The translations under genes and the position numbers were made by a program. From positions 4,464,001 through 4,528,000 of the forward strand of contig NZ_BIFQ01000001.1 of the NCBI RefSeq assembly GCF_003967515.1: a DNA stretch of 64,000 nt, in the 5' to 3' direction. The notes under the pieces were generated by a model. It saw only the letters and a program-made list of their open reading frames with translations, was not told the DNA's origin and did not search any database. Below are positions 43,291 through 52,346 of this stretch, in pieces (positions within the stretch are counted from its first letter, which is position 1; each line of letters begins with the position of its first letter). The stretch comes from Dictyobacter aurantiacus (GTDB lineage: Bacteria; Chloroflexota; Ktedonobacteria; Ktedonobacterales; Ktedonobacteraceae).

Positions 43291-44403
43291 CTAGGCCCAG
43301 CCCAGAAATGTGAGCACGATCGAGATGGTATCTATCAGTCCATGAGCGATGACGCATGGCCAGAGATTGCGTTTATAGAGCAGGTAGAGCAGCCCGGATA
43401 GAAAGCCGTAGCTCCCTGTCAGCAAGACGCCCGCCATGCCTTGATAGGTATGTGCCGATCCAAAGATGATGGCCTGCCCGAAAAGTCCAATGGTCCAGCC
43501 CCAGCCTTCCCCGCCAAACAGGTCGGCGATGCGGTTGAACAGATAGCCTCGATAGATTAGCTCTTCACCAAAGGCGACGATGCTCCAGATACTGATGAGG
43601 GTGGTAAATAATTGTGTCGGATCTCCCCGTACGCTATTGAAGACCGCGGTATCTGGCGCCGTGTGGATGATAGAGGTGATGATAGGACTCACAACCAGGG
43701 TGCTGAGTCCAAATAATACCAGTCCACCGATCAGGCCGTAAAGAATGGCGGAACGCCACTGGCGCGGCGTGCGCAGCCCCATCTGGCTCCAACTGCTGCC
43801 GCGCAGCCAGAGCAGCGCCATAATGACCAGGAAAATAGTCATAAAGCTGACCAGACTAAAAGATGTGCTGGCAATGTTGAGGAGAACAATGCCCAGGACC
43901 TCAATGGCGATCAAGATCTTATTGTCGCGCAACAGGGTAATGCTGCGACCACGGCGCGAGTTGATTGAAACATAGGTGGGAGCGCGCCCGGGTTGTGAAG
44001 TGATCGAGATCGGCGTCTGCGCGCTTTCATCGTTGCTCTCCAGCGAAAAGATATTCCCTTCAGGATCTTTGCCATCGCAGATCAGCTGACCAGTCTCTGG
44101 CGAGCGAATCTCGCTTACCTCGACATCCTTCTCCAGCAGTAGGGCGCGGCTCTGGCGCAGATCAGCCACGCGAAAGACGAGTTTGGGTGCCTTCTCGCTT
44201 GTGCCTTCCTCTCTGGAGGCATGCAAGACCAGCATACAGGTGCCTGTATACAGCTTCACATCATAGAAATCCCTATAATCATGCACGCCCTCTGGCTCAT
44301 AGACCTGAAGCCCCAGCATCTCGTGATAGAACGCGACCTGCAGATTCATATCATGGACCGGTAGAATAATCTCTACCAGTTCTCCCATGCCCATATTGAC
44401 CAT
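43291..44403 (-). CDS. Glyoxalase/VOC domain fused to a CPBP-family intramembrane protease
   Basis: A 370-residue protein. The ATG at 44403 is preferred: GAAGGGA precedes it and longer frames run through a palindrome. Residues 5-125 are a VOC/glyoxalase-like domain (LVEIILPVHDMNLQVAFYHEMLGLQVYE, then ICDGKDPEGNIFSLES). After a linker, residues 160-370 have about six to eight membrane spans and the CPBP/CAAX-protease motifs: EE at 280-281 with R285 (GEELIYRGYLF), H318 (FGSAHTYQG), and H354 with D358 (AHGLIDT). CPBP proteins are intramembrane metalloproteases or related chaperones; VOC domains bind metals and small molecules. The union suggests a membrane enzyme regulated by a ligand in the cytosol, but that is speculative. 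Confidence 0.82.
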   Translation of the reverse strand: MVNMGMGELVEIILPVHDMNLQVAFYHEMLGLQVYEPEGVHDYRDFYDVKLYTGTCMLVLHASREEGTSEKAPKLVFRVADLRQSRALLLEKDVEVSEIRSPETGQLICDGKDPEGNIFSLESNDESAQTPISITSQPGRAPTYVSINSRRGRSITLLRDNKILIAIEVLGIVLLNIASTSFSLVSFMTIFLVIMALLWLRGSSWSQMGLRTPRQWRSAILYGLIGGLVLFGLSTLVVSPIITSIIHTAPDTAVFNSVRGDPTQLFTTLISIWSIVAFGEELIYRGYLFNRIADLFGGEGWGWTIGLFGQAIIFGSAHTYQGMAGVLLTGSYGFLSGLLYLLYKRNLWPCVIAHGLIDTISIVLTFLGWA

Positions 44404-44451
44404 GAGCTTTTTCCCTTCGGCTGTAGAGATAAATGGCTTGTCCGTCCCCTC

Positions 44452-44521
44452 TTTGAGGAGTTGGTGCAACGCCACGGGTGGGGCATTTGCCCCACCCGTG
44501 GCGTTGCACCAACTCCTCAAA
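44452..44521. repeat. 34-bp perfect palindrome, 2-nt loop
   Basis: Arms 44452-44485 and 44488-44521, loop TT. It lies just upstream of the fusion gene start and downstream of ftsH, both on the minus strand. Confidence 0.85.
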
Positions 44522-44545
44522 AACAATTGAGCACCGCAGGTCCTG

Positions 44546-44588
44546 CATCGCGTTAAGCAAGGCGTCTAACGCCTTGCTTAACGCGATG
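44546..44588 (-). terminator. 20-bp palindrome covering the end of ftsH
   Basis: Arms 44546-44565 and 44569-44588, loop CTA. The last codons and stop of ftsH lie inside the right arm, so the coding end is itself part of the stem. Confidence 0.75.
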
Positions 44589-46584
44589 TGTTTTTATCGT
44601 TGCCATATGGTGGCTGTAGCTGCGGCGGTAAAGGATAGGATGACTTTGGTGCAGGCAGTCCTTTCTCCTCGCCACGGTTGGCGTGATAGCCATCATAGAT
44701 GACGGTCTCAATCATCTCGCCCTCGTCCTGAGTCTCCTCAACCACCGGTTGATTGAACAGGGACTCAAAGAGCGGACCTTCGAGTGTCTCCTCTTTGATC
44801 AGACGCTCGCTGATCATGATCAGGCGACTCTTGTTTTGCATCAGGATGTTGTATGCCTTATCAAAGGCTTCCTGAATGATGCGGCGAGTCTCCTCATCGA
44901 TCTCGCGGGCCGTCTGCTCGCTATAGTTGCGCTGCTCACCAAAGTCACGCCCCAGGAATACCAGCTCGTCTTTATGCCCGAGTGCCATAGGGCCGATACG
45001 GCTGCTCATTCCATATTCGGTCACCATTGAGCGCGCGATCTTAGTGACGCGTTCAATGTCATTGGAGGCGCCGGTAGTGACTTCGCCGAAGATGATCAGC
45101 TCGGCCACGTGACCGCCCAGGGCATAGGCCAGCATATCCTCGAACTGTGGCTTGCTCCACAGGTAACGGTCCTCGGTCGGCAGCAGCATGGTGAAGCCGC
45201 CCGCCTGACCACGCGCGACGATGGAGACCTTATGGACCGGATCGGTATTGCGCAGCATACGAGCGACGAGGGCATGACCGACCTCGTGATAGGCTGTGAT
45301 AGATTTCTCGCGCTCACTGATGATGCGGCTCTTGCGTGCCGGACCAGCGACCACGCGATCGATGGCCTCCTCAAGCTCGCTCATCCCGATTTTGCGCTTA
45401 TTGCGGCGCGCGGCCAGGATGGCGGCCTCGTTCAAAAGATTCGCTACATCCGCGCCTGAGAAGCCCGGCGTTTGTTTGGCCAGCACTTCCAGGGATATAT
45501 CTGGCTCCAGTGGCTTGCCCTTCGCGTGTACCTGCAGGATCGCGATGCGTCCACGTATATCTGGCCGATCCAGCACAACCTGCCGATCAAAGCGCCCCGG
45601 CCGTAGCAGCGCCGGATCAAGTACATCCGGCCGGTTGGTGGCGGCGATCACGATCACGTTGGTATTGGTATCAAAGCCATCCATCTCGACCAGGATCTGG
45701 TTGAGTGTCTGCTCGCGCTCGTCGTGCGAGCCGCCCAGACCCGCTCCGCGCTGGCGTCCTACGGCGTCGATCTCATCGACAAAGACGATACAGGGACTGT
45801 TGCGCTTCGCCTGCTCGAACAGATCGCGCACGCGGCTGGCGCCCACGCCGACAAACATCTCGACAAACTCGGAACCACTGATGTTGAAAAATGGCACACC
45901 AGCCTCACCGGCGACGGCTCGCGAGATCAGCGTTTTACCGGTTCCAGGCGGTCCAACCAGCAGCAAGCCTTTGGGAATACGCGCACCCAGAGCGGCGAAC
46001 TTCTCGGGAAACTTCAGGAACTCAACGATCTCCTGGAGCTCTTGTTTGGCCTCTTCGACTCCGGCCACATCAGCAAAGGTGACCGAGGGTTTGTTGCCCA
46101 TAAAGATGCGCGCGCGGCTCTTACCAAATGACATGGCCTGATTATTGCTTCCCTGGGCCTGGCGGAACATCAGAAGAAGGATTATGCCCAGCAAGATGAA
46201 AGGGATAAAGCCTGCGATAGTACCAAGCCAGCCCCAGATAGGGCTTGGAGACTCAAACTGGAGTTTGAGGACCTCTGGATTGGCGTAATCGATATTGTTC
46301 TCTTTGAGCACTCGCGTAATGTCAAAGTTACTATCAATGGTCGCTGCTTCCTGTGGAGCATTCGCTGTTTGTCCTCTGACCAGCGTGATCGTTCCGTTGG
46401 TCACCGTCAGTGTATCTAGCTGCTTGTTTCCAACATCCTGCTTTACATCACTGAGGATGGTAGACGCCGGCACCGATTTCACGTAACTCTGTGGCCGAAA
46501 GATAAAGACAATGATCAGAACGGCGATTGGCAAGATCAGGAGCCAGAAAACGCTCGTTCTGAGCCATTTTCCATTAGTTAACAT
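44578..46584 (-). CDS. ftsH: ATP-dependent zinc metalloprotease FtsH
   Basis: A 668-residue membrane protease. Two N-terminal spans (about 11-30 and 118-140) enclose an extracytoplasmic domain. The AAA+ module has Walker A GPPGTGKT (211-218), Walker B IVFVDEIDAVG, and the second region of homology ATNRPDVLDPALLRPGRFDR. The protease has HEVGH (433-437) with the third zinc ligand Asp in TTGASNDIERV. It degrades membrane and regulatory proteins. Its acidic C-terminal tail ends in a Pro-rich stretch (PKSSYPLPPQLQPPYG). The ATG at 46584 follows GAGAGGAGC. Confidence 0.96.
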   Translation of the reverse strand: MLTNGKWLRTSVFWLLILPIAVLIIVFIFRPQSYVKSVPASTILSDVKQDVGNKQLDTLTVTNGTITLVRGQTANAPQEAATIDSNFDITRVLKENNIDYANPEVLKLQFESPSPIWGWLGTIAGFIPFILLGIILLLMFRQAQGSNNQAMSFGKSRARIFMGNKPSVTFADVAGVEEAKQELQEIVEFLKFPEKFAALGARIPKGLLLVGPPGTGKTLISRAVAGEAGVPFFNISGSEFVEMFVGVGASRVRDLFEQAKRNSPCIVFVDEIDAVGRQRGAGLGGSHDEREQTLNQILVEMDGFDTNTNVIVIAATNRPDVLDPALLRPGRFDRQVVLDRPDIRGRIAILQVHAKGKPLEPDISLEVLAKQTPGFSGADVANLLNEAAILAARRNKRKIGMSELEEAIDRVVAGPARKSRIISEREKSITAYHEVGHALVARMLRNTDPVHKVSIVARGQAGGFTMLLPTEDRYLWSKPQFEDMLAYALGGHVAELIIFGEVTTGASNDIERVTKIARSMVTEYGMSSRIGPMALGHKDELVFLGRDFGEQRNYSEQTAREIDEETRRIIQEAFDKAYNILMQNKSRLIMISERLIKEETLEGPLFESLFNQPVVEETQDEGEMIETVIYDGYHANRGEEKGLPAPKSSYPLPPQLQPPYGNDKNTSR

Positions 46585-46872
46585 GGGGGCTCCTCTCTAA
46601 GAATGAGTATACACAAGTAATACCAGCAGAAAATGCATTATTTGTATTGATGCTAGCTGGCATCGCATTTGGTACTCGTGTGTGTCCTATTATAGCACAC
46701 CCGGTCTTAAGTCTCCTGCAAAGCATTATAAAAAAAGTCGTTGCTATGATACTATGTTTAGCTCAACAAATGCTTGTAAAATGAACTACTCAGTGTAGTA
46801 TAGTAAATTTGCGTTTTGGACATGGTGATATAGCAAAGAAGTACAGCTGTCCTTTTTTCTTATAGCTTGCAT

Positions 46873-47610
46873 TTACTGATTATGGTGAGCACTACCCAGG
46901 GGGCGCGCCAGCACCAGTCCCCAGACAGTCTGTGCGCCAGCGGCGAAAAGGGGAGCTGCGCAGGCTTCCAACGTCGCACCTGTTGTGCAAACATCATCAA
47001 TGATAAGAATTCTACGCTTAAATAGTGATTGGGTTGTATCTTTCGGGGTGTAACTGAAGGCTCCCTGTAGATTTTTTCGCCGTTGCCGCGCGCTTAAGGT
47101 TACCTGGGCGGGCGCGTTATGCAGGCGCTGGAGCAGAGTGGTATACATGGGGAGTTGTAGTAGATGTGCACACGATTCCGCCAATAGTTGAGATTGATTA
47201 TAGCCACGCTGTTGTTGTTTCTCGTGGTGGAGTGGTACGGGAATGATCATATCCGCACGCAGTCCATAGTGCTGATAGGCCCGCGCCAGCAGGTATCCCA
47301 GGGGTTCAGCCAGGCGCCGGTTGCCCTGGTATTTCAAGGCGCGAATACACGAGCGCAGCGGCTCCTGATAGCCGCCAACCGCCCGCACGCCGTTCAGTTG
47401 TAATGGCTGATGCTGGCAGCGCGCGCACACTATCCCACCATTACCAGGCGGCAGACCGCAGCTATAGCACAGCGGCGGCCTAAACCACGAAATAGTCGCT
47501 GCACACCGCGCGCACAGCACCGTCCCACTGACCTTACACCACACGCACAGCGGCGGAAACAGCAGATCCAGCGCCCGCTGGCATGACCTCTGAATTACAT
47601 TACCCCACAC
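46873..47610 (-). CDS. comF: ComF-family phosphoribosyltransferase-like protein
   Basis: A 245-residue protein with GTG start, AGGAGG upstream. The N-terminal zinc-finger part has CVWC, CARC, CYSC and CARC pairs. The C-terminal PRTase domain has the PRPP motif ILIIDDVCTTGATL. Family members act in DNA uptake in naturally competent bacteria, and elsewhere have unclear roles. No other competence gene is in the window. The length and layout are typical. Confidence 0.9.
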   Translation of the reverse strand: MWGNVIQRSCQRALDLLFPPLCVWCKVSGTVLCARCAATISWFRPPLCYSCGLPPGNGGIVCARCQHQPLQLNGVRAVGGYQEPLRSCIRALKYQGNRRLAEPLGYLLARAYQHYGLRADMIIPVPLHHEKQQQRGYNQSQLLAESCAHLLQLPMYTTLLQRLHNAPAQVTLSARQRRKNLQGAFSYTPKDTTQSLFKRRILIIDDVCTTGATLEACAAPLFAAGAQTVWGLVLARPLGSAHHNQ

Positions 47611-47685
47611 AACCCCTCCTCCCTTTTTATCCTAACATCCAGCGCCCAGGCGCCTCCATCCCATTTTTATTTTTCTACCCCCATA

Positions 47686-47784
47686 CGCAAATCCCCCCAT
47701 CTTCATTCTCTCGTCTTTAACGCAAATCCCCCATCTTCGTTTTCTCGTCTTTAACGCAAATCCCCCTATCTTCATTTTTCTGAA
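47686..47784. repeat. Tandem repeat, 34-35 bp, nearly 3 copies
   Basis: Unit begins ACGCAAATCCCCCATCTTC and ends CTCGTCTTTA. Two full copies and a third that runs into the palindrome at 47774. It lies between comF and lysS and has no coding frame. Confidence 0.75.
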
Positions 47785-47836
47785 GAGGTGTCGGTGGGGC
47801 GCCCGAGGCGCCCCACCGACACCTCTTCAGAAAAAT
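47774..47836. repeat. 30-bp perfect palindrome
   Basis: Arms 47774-47803 and 47807-47836, loop CGA. The outer end is ATTTTT/AAAAAT, giving a T tract on both strands; the loop region carries GGGGCGCC like other members of the palindrome group. Confidence 0.85.
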
Positions 47837-47900
47837 ACTTCTCGCGCCGAAGGCGCGACACGATGCACCTACATAAAAGATACCGTAAGGAAGGTAGAAA

Positions 47901-47950
47901 GCGGAAAAAAAGAATGGATGTGCATCCGCACACCCATTCTTTTTTTCCGC
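47901..47950 (-). terminator. Terminator of lysS
   Basis: 17-bp stem GCGGAAAAAAAGAATGG (47901-47917) / CCATTCTTTTTTTCCGC (47934-47950) with a small inner stem TGTGC/GCACA. It lies 5 nt after the lysS stop codon. Confidence 0.8.
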
Positions 47951-47954
47951 CCCC

Positions 47955-49433
47955 TCAATTTTCGTCGGCAGATTTGCGCATGGTGGGGAAGAGGATGACA
48001 TCGCGGATCGATTCCTGGTTAGAGAAGAGCATGGCCAGGCGATCGATTCCCAGGCCAACGCCGCTGGTGGGAGGCATACCTACCTCCAGGGCCTCCAGGA
48101 AATCTTCATCCAATACCTGAGCCTCTTCATCTCCCTGGGCGCGCTGGCGCGCCTGATCTTCAAAGCGGGCCCGCTGATCGAGTGGATCGTTGAGCTCGGT
48201 ATAAGCGTTCCCGCATTCCAGGCCGCCAATGAAGGGCTGGAAGCGCTCTACCAATCCTGGCAGCGTGCGATGTTTCTTGGTGAGTGGCGAAACGTCTTCG
48301 GGATAGTCGATCAGGAAGAGGGGCTGGCGCAGTTCCGCATGACCCTGACGGAACATGGCGCTCTTTAGATCCTCAATCAGCCGCCCATAACCCAGCCTGG
48401 GATCAACCTCAAAATTTCTGGCCTTCATTTCTGCCGCCAGGCTCTCGCGATCCGTATATTTCTGCACATCGATGCCCGTAAACTGGTGGATGGCCTCTAA
48501 TAAGGAATAGCGCTTCCAGGGTGGCGCCAGATCAAGCTCGGTCCCCTGATAGGTGATGCGGGTCGATCCCTTCACCTGTTGGGCGATGAAGGCCAGCATA
48601 TTTTCGACCAGTGCCATCGTGTCGTTATAATCGGCGTAGGCCATGTAGAACTCGATCAAGGTAAACTCTGGATTATGGTTGCGGTCGATGCCCTCGTTGC
48701 GGAAGCTGCGACCGATCTCGTAGACGCGTTCGAAGCCGCCCACGAGCAGGCGCTTATGATAGAGCTCGATCGCGATGCGCAAAAACAGGTCTCGGTCCAG
48801 CGTATTGTGATGGGTAGTAAACGGCCGGGCATTGGCTCCGCCATAGATGGGTTGTAGGATGGGGGTCTCGACCTCGATGAACTGCTCATTATCTAGAAAC
48901 TGGCGCATCGCCGTGATCAGGCGGCTACGTGTAATAAAGATATTCTTGATCTCGTCCCCATTGGCGATCAGGTCCAGATAGCGCTTGCGCTGCCGCGTAT
49001 CCCGATCCTCCAGGCCATGATATTTTTCTGGCAGCGGACGCAGCCCTTTTGAGAGGAGGCGCAGCGATTGTACATGCAGGGTCTTTTCGCCCGTGCGTGT
49101 ATAGAACAGGAAGCCATGCACCTGGATGAAGTCCCCCAGGTCAAGCAGTTTCAGCAGTTGATAGGTCTCCTCGCCGACATCGTTCACGCGAATATATATC
49201 TGGATGCGGCCCGTGCCATCCTCAATCTGAGCGAATGATGCCTTCCCCATCTCACGCAGTAGCCGCACCCGTCCAACCAGCGTAAAGGAGCCAGCGGGCC
49301 CGGCATGGGCATCAAAGTCCTTGAGCACATCCCCAATGGTATGTGTGCGCTCAACTGCGTGCGGATAAGGATTGATGCCCTGATCGCGCAGGGCCTGTAA
49401 GTGTTGGATGCGTATGTCTCGTTCTTCAGCCAT
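47955..49433 (-). CDS. lysS: Lysyl-tRNA synthetase, class II
   Basis: A 492-residue enzyme, normal length. The N-terminal OB-fold anticodon domain spans about 50-150 (GRVRLLREMGKASFAQIEDGTGRIQIYI). Class II motif 1 is in FLDNEQFIEVETPILQPIYGGANARPF; motif 2 is in GFERVYEIGRSFRNEGID; motif 3 is in PPTSGVGLGIDRLAML. It attaches lysine to tRNA-Lys. No T-box is seen upstream. Confidence 0.97.
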   Translation of the reverse strand: MAEERDIRIQHLQALRDQGINPYPHAVERTHTIGDVLKDFDAHAGPAGSFTLVGRVRLLREMGKASFAQIEDGTGRIQIYIRVNDVGEETYQLLKLLDLGDFIQVHGFLFYTRTGEKTLHVQSLRLLSKGLRPLPEKYHGLEDRDTRQRKRYLDLIANGDEIKNIFITRSRLITAMRQFLDNEQFIEVETPILQPIYGGANARPFTTHHNTLDRDLFLRIAIELYHKRLLVGGFERVYEIGRSFRNEGIDRNHNPEFTLIEFYMAYADYNDTMALVENMLAFIAQQVKGSTRITYQGTELDLAPPWKRYSLLEAIHQFTGIDVQKYTDRESLAAEMKARNFEVDPRLGYGRLIEDLKSAMFRQGHAELRQPLFLIDYPEDVSPLTKKHRTLPGLVERFQPFIGGLECGNAYTELNDPLDQRARFEDQARQRAQGDEEAQVLDEDFLEALEVGMPPTSGVGLGIDRLAMLFSNQESIRDVILFPTMRKSADEN

Positions 49434-49522
49434 CGTAAGATCTAACCTTCTTCAAAGTATATTGTGCATGGATGCAAAAATGTATGTTGCTGGCGCCTGT
49501 GGCTGTATTGTAGCATCGTTTT

Positions 49523-49629
49523 CTTTGTTTTAGTAGGTAGCGTGACACAACAGGCGGTCGCGATTGCCTGTTGTGTCACGCTACCTACTAAAACAAAGAC
49601 CTGCAAGCCATTGCAGGATGGCTTGCAGG
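49523..49629. repeat. Two consecutive palindromes between lysS and greA
   Basis: First: 33-bp perfect arms 49523-49555 and 49566-49598, 10-nt loop. Second: 11-bp arms 49600-49610 and 49619-49629. Both are downstream of greA on the minus strand and upstream of lysS; they probably end the greA transcript. Confidence 0.85.
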
Positions 49630-49666
49630 TCGTGTCTGGTGTCTGGTCGGGCGCCACTATATGACG

Positions 49667-50131
49667 CTACTCAATGGAGGTGATGGTGTATTCTTTCACG
49701 CCACCGGGGGTGGAGACAATGACAAGGTCACCAGATTTATGCCCGATCAGCGCCTTGCCGACGGGTGACTCGTTAGAAATACGGCCCGCGCTGGGTTCTG
49801 CTTCGAATGCGCCAACCAGTTTGTAGCAATAGGTGCGACCGTTGCTGGTCTCCAGGTGGACAGTTGAGCCGAGAGAAACGACGTCACTATGCACATTATC
49901 AATCAGTTGTGCGCGGGCCAGCATCTCTTCGAGTTCTATGATCCGGCCCTCGAGCTGGGCATACTGGCTTTTGGCCTCTTCATAGGCGGCATTATCGATG
50001 ACATCGCCAGATTCTTTGGCATCATGAAGATACTGAGCAATTTCGGCACGTTTGACGGTGCGTAAAAATTCAAGCTGATGAGCCGCACGCTGCAATCCGT
50101 CATTGGTGAGGAAAATTTCTTGTGACTCCAT
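49667..50131 (-). CDS. greA: Transcript cleavage factor GreA
   Basis: A 154-residue factor. The ATG at 50131 is chosen because AGAGG lies nine nt upstream; the ATG at 50140 touches that site. The N-terminal coiled coil has the tip KESGDVIDNAAYEEAKSQ. E. coli GreA uses GDLSEN with Asp41 and Glu44; here the pair is Asp and Asp (GDVIDN), still acidic. The C-terminal FKBP-like domain has SPVGKALIGHKSGDLV and TPGGVKEYTI. It helps stalled RNA polymerase cleave backtracked RNA. Confidence 0.93.
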   Translation of the reverse strand: MESQEIFLTNDGLQRAAHQLEFLRTVKRAEIAQYLHDAKESGDVIDNAAYEEAKSQYAQLEGRIIELEEMLARAQLIDNVHSDVVSLGSTVHLETSNGRTYCYKLVGAFEAEPSAGRISNESPVGKALIGHKSGDLVIVSTPGGVKEYTITSIE

Positions 50132-50223
50132 GTTTTGCATCCTCTCGTTGTATGGTGGAGGGGGACCTCCGACTTATCTCGTACATCTCTCCAGTATTCT
50201 GAGAAGAGGGATGATCGTGGGTG

Positions 50224-51081
50224 TTATTCAATATCTCCCCAGGTAATACTGATACATTCACCAGAATGACTGCGGAGTAACAGTTCTCCCTGATCATTCA
50301 CGTCCTCAGCTACGCCGCTGAGTAGTTTCGAGCCCTGGTGTACCTGTATCGTACGACCCAGGGTCGAAAGTTGATTGCGCCATTGCTCTCGTATCAAGCG
50401 AGAGATGGGACCATTCACATAGGCCTGCGCTTCTCGCTGTAAAGCAAGATAGCGTGTTTCAATCTGATAAAGCAAGCGGGCAATAAACATTTCGCGGTTT
50501 ACTACATGGCCACTTGACTCCTCAAGGGTGGTAGCTCTTTTCAGTAGCTCTGCATCGGCCTGTTGTAGCGAAGGTTGTTCCGCGATGAACTGTGAAATAT
50601 GCCCGTTAGCATTAACGCCTATGCCCATGATAGCGACGAGCTGGCCCATCTGATCATGACTGGTCTCAATGAGAATACCAGCGACTTTGTGTTCACCAAT
50701 CAGGATATCGTTGGGCCACTTGATCGTTGCCTGAATATTACAAATATCGGCGATGGTATCGACGACCGCCAGCGAAGCGATCATTACCAGCTGATATGGT
50801 GGGAATAATGGTCGAAGCACCGTAGATGACAACACATTCAGACCAGCTACATCCACCCAGCGCCGCCCCTGCCTGCCCTTGCCAGCTGTCTGATTATCGG
50901 TGAGTACGACTACCCCTTCCTCTGATCCGTCTCGGGCCAGTTTCATGGCCAGAGAGTTGGTTGAATCTACTGTTGGTGCGTATACAATATGGTTGCCGGT
51001 GCCAAGTAGCTCGGTCTTTAAATGATGCCGGATATCTGCGACATCTAAAGATCTGGATGTTGTGGTTTCAAATTCGTCCAA
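50224..51081 (-). CDS. birA: Biotin-[acetyl-CoA-carboxylase] ligase, no DNA-binding domain
   Basis: A 285-residue group I biotin ligase. The likely start is TTG at 51081, with only a weak ribosome-binding site. The biotinyl-AMP loop is GKGRQGRRW. The biotin-binding core shows TVDSTNSLAMKLARDG, KWPNDILIGEHKVAGILIE and GIGVNANGH. The N-terminal winged helix of E. coli BirA is absent, so it should not act as a repressor. It attaches biotin to the carboxylase carrier protein. A separate leader RNA with its own promoter ends about 230 nt upstream and may control it. Confidence 0.94.
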   Translation of the reverse strand: MDEFETTTSRSLDVADIRHHLKTELLGTGNHIVYAPTVDSTNSLAMKLARDGSEEGVVVLTDNQTAGKGRQGRRWVDVAGLNVLSSTVLRPLFPPYQLVMIASLAVVDTIADICNIQATIKWPNDILIGEHKVAGILIETSHDQMGQLVAIMGIGVNANGHISQFIAEQPSLQQADAELLKRATTLEESSGHVVNREMFIARLLYQIETRYLALQREAQAYVNGPISRLIREQWRNQLSTLGRTIQVHQGSKLLSGVAEDVNDQGELLLRSHSGECISITWGDIE

Positions 51082-51299
51082 GCTCTATCACTTCTATCTA
51101 CAGAATATATTCCCAAAAGAGCATCAGAATAGCGTAATTGGAAGATAGCACGCACTATTAAGCTCTATAATAAGAATAGAGCACGTAGATTGGGTGTGTT
51201 TTTGTGTTGTATTCGCTTTTAAAATAAGGCGCGTGACCGTCATCGGTATAAAAGCGCTTTGCGTGCCCGTTTGGTCTGGATGAGCTTGCCCGGGTCTAC

Positions 51300-51540
51300 A
51301 AAAATCCCAGAGCAGGGGCAAATCAGTCTTTTCGCCAATGCTCTGGGAGGTGCCGCACAGACAGGTGGAATACTCTACCCGCCAGTATCTGTTCTTTTAA
51401 CCTCCACCAGGCCTTGAAGCCGGGTGTGCGAGATGGCAAGCTAACTAGCAGCTCATTCCTCTCGTCTGGAAGGTGTGAGATCTAACACTGCTGCCTGTGC
51501 AGCTAATACTATCAATCATTACACACCACCTCCTTTCGAT
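51300..51540 (-). ncRNA. Structured leader or small RNA upstream of birA
   Basis: A transcript from the promoter at 51547-51576 would begin near 51540 and meet a terminator at about 51357-51301: CCCAGAGCA pairs with TGCTCTGGG around a 24-nt loop, followed by ATTTTTGT. Between them lie a 24-codon reading frame and several further pairings (for example GGAGGT with ACCTCC, ACAGA with TCTGT). It matches no RNA family that I know. It could be an attenuated leader of birA or an independent RNA. Confidence 0.5.
51445..51519 (-). CDS. Possible leader peptide (24 residues)
   Basis: ATG at 51519 preceded by a strong AAAGGAGG (51536-51529) nine nt upstream; it ends at TAG 51447-51445. The peptide is Ser/Thr/Cys-rich: MIDSISCTGSSVRSHTFQTR then GMSC. 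There is no obvious run of one amino acid as in classical attenuator peptides. It lies near the 5' end of the predicted leader RNA and ends before the terminator stem. Whether it is translated is not known; the ribosome-binding site is the main argument. Confidence 0.4.
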   Translation of the reverse strand: MIDSISCTGSSVRSHTFQTRGMSC

Positions 51541-51546
51541 GACGAT

Positions 51547-51576
51547 ATTGTACCATCGAGATTTAACTGTTGTCAA
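51547..51576 (-). promoter_or_regulatory. Sigma-A promoter of the birA leader RNA
   Basis: On the minus strand: perfect TTGACA (51576-51571), 18-nt spacer, TACAAT (51552-51547). Confidence 0.7.
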
Positions 51577-51579
51577 GCT

Positions 51580-52346
51580 TTATCTTAAAACTCATTCAGA
51601 GCATGGAGGCGATCAATACGCACAAGTGGCTCCTCATGAGGCTTCGTGCTCTACCATATTATGTGAAGATCGTGTGAAAATGGATCACTTTTTACGTACC
51701 CATTCGCTTATTAAATGTTTTTCTCGCTGCCTGGCGGAGGCGCGAATAAGACGAATGGGTGACGTTTGTATTATTGACACCACAAAGTGGCACAGCCAGA
51801 TGACCATGTGCTATACTAGTGTAAGTAACAGATAAGAGGCTAGTGTGGTTGTAAGATGATGGTGTCTCTGTTACGAACGCACTCCATGCCGTCATTGTAT
51901 CACTGTTGATCTGTTTTCAGGGCAGCGCAATCGGCATTTTTTCCTCGCGGTTCTGGCCCAGTTATGCCGACATATGCGTCTGCTTACTAGTGAACATTTT
52001 GGATCTAGTTAGCGGTGAAAATCGTGATGACTATGAGTACCGAAACAGGCAACTGCATAAACAGCACTATCTGTTTTCATTTTCTTCCGGTTGTGGGTGG
52101 TGGGCGGTTCATCTGAACTCATTTGAAAAGAGATAGCTGTCTGTGTTCCGATCAATTGTTGCACCAGGTGCTTTATGTTTATTCGTCTGACTGACTGATC
52201 ATCAATCAAGAGGAGTGTCTATCCCGGTAATTCATGCTGAACGATAACGATAGAGATTCCCCGGAGCAGTAGGTCAGCCGAGGAGACGTATGGTGTCCGC
52301 AGCATTGGTTGGTAAAGTAGTAGAAGCGAAGGAAGGAGGACTTTTT
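51580..52346. other. Intergenic region, about 770 bp
   Basis: No reading frame is supported; those present have poor composition and no ribosome-binding site. An inverted repeat ACCCATTCG-CTTATT ... AATAAG-ACGAATGGGT spans about 51699-51767. A perfect TTGACA near 51775 has no well-spaced -10. The region upstream of 52347 should contain the promoter of the small gene there. Confidence 0.4.

Noticed and set aside
51497..51835. 112-residue plus-strand protein
   Set aside because: No ribosome-binding site, Cys/His/Thr-biased composition, and it overlaps the minus-strand promoter and leader RNA.
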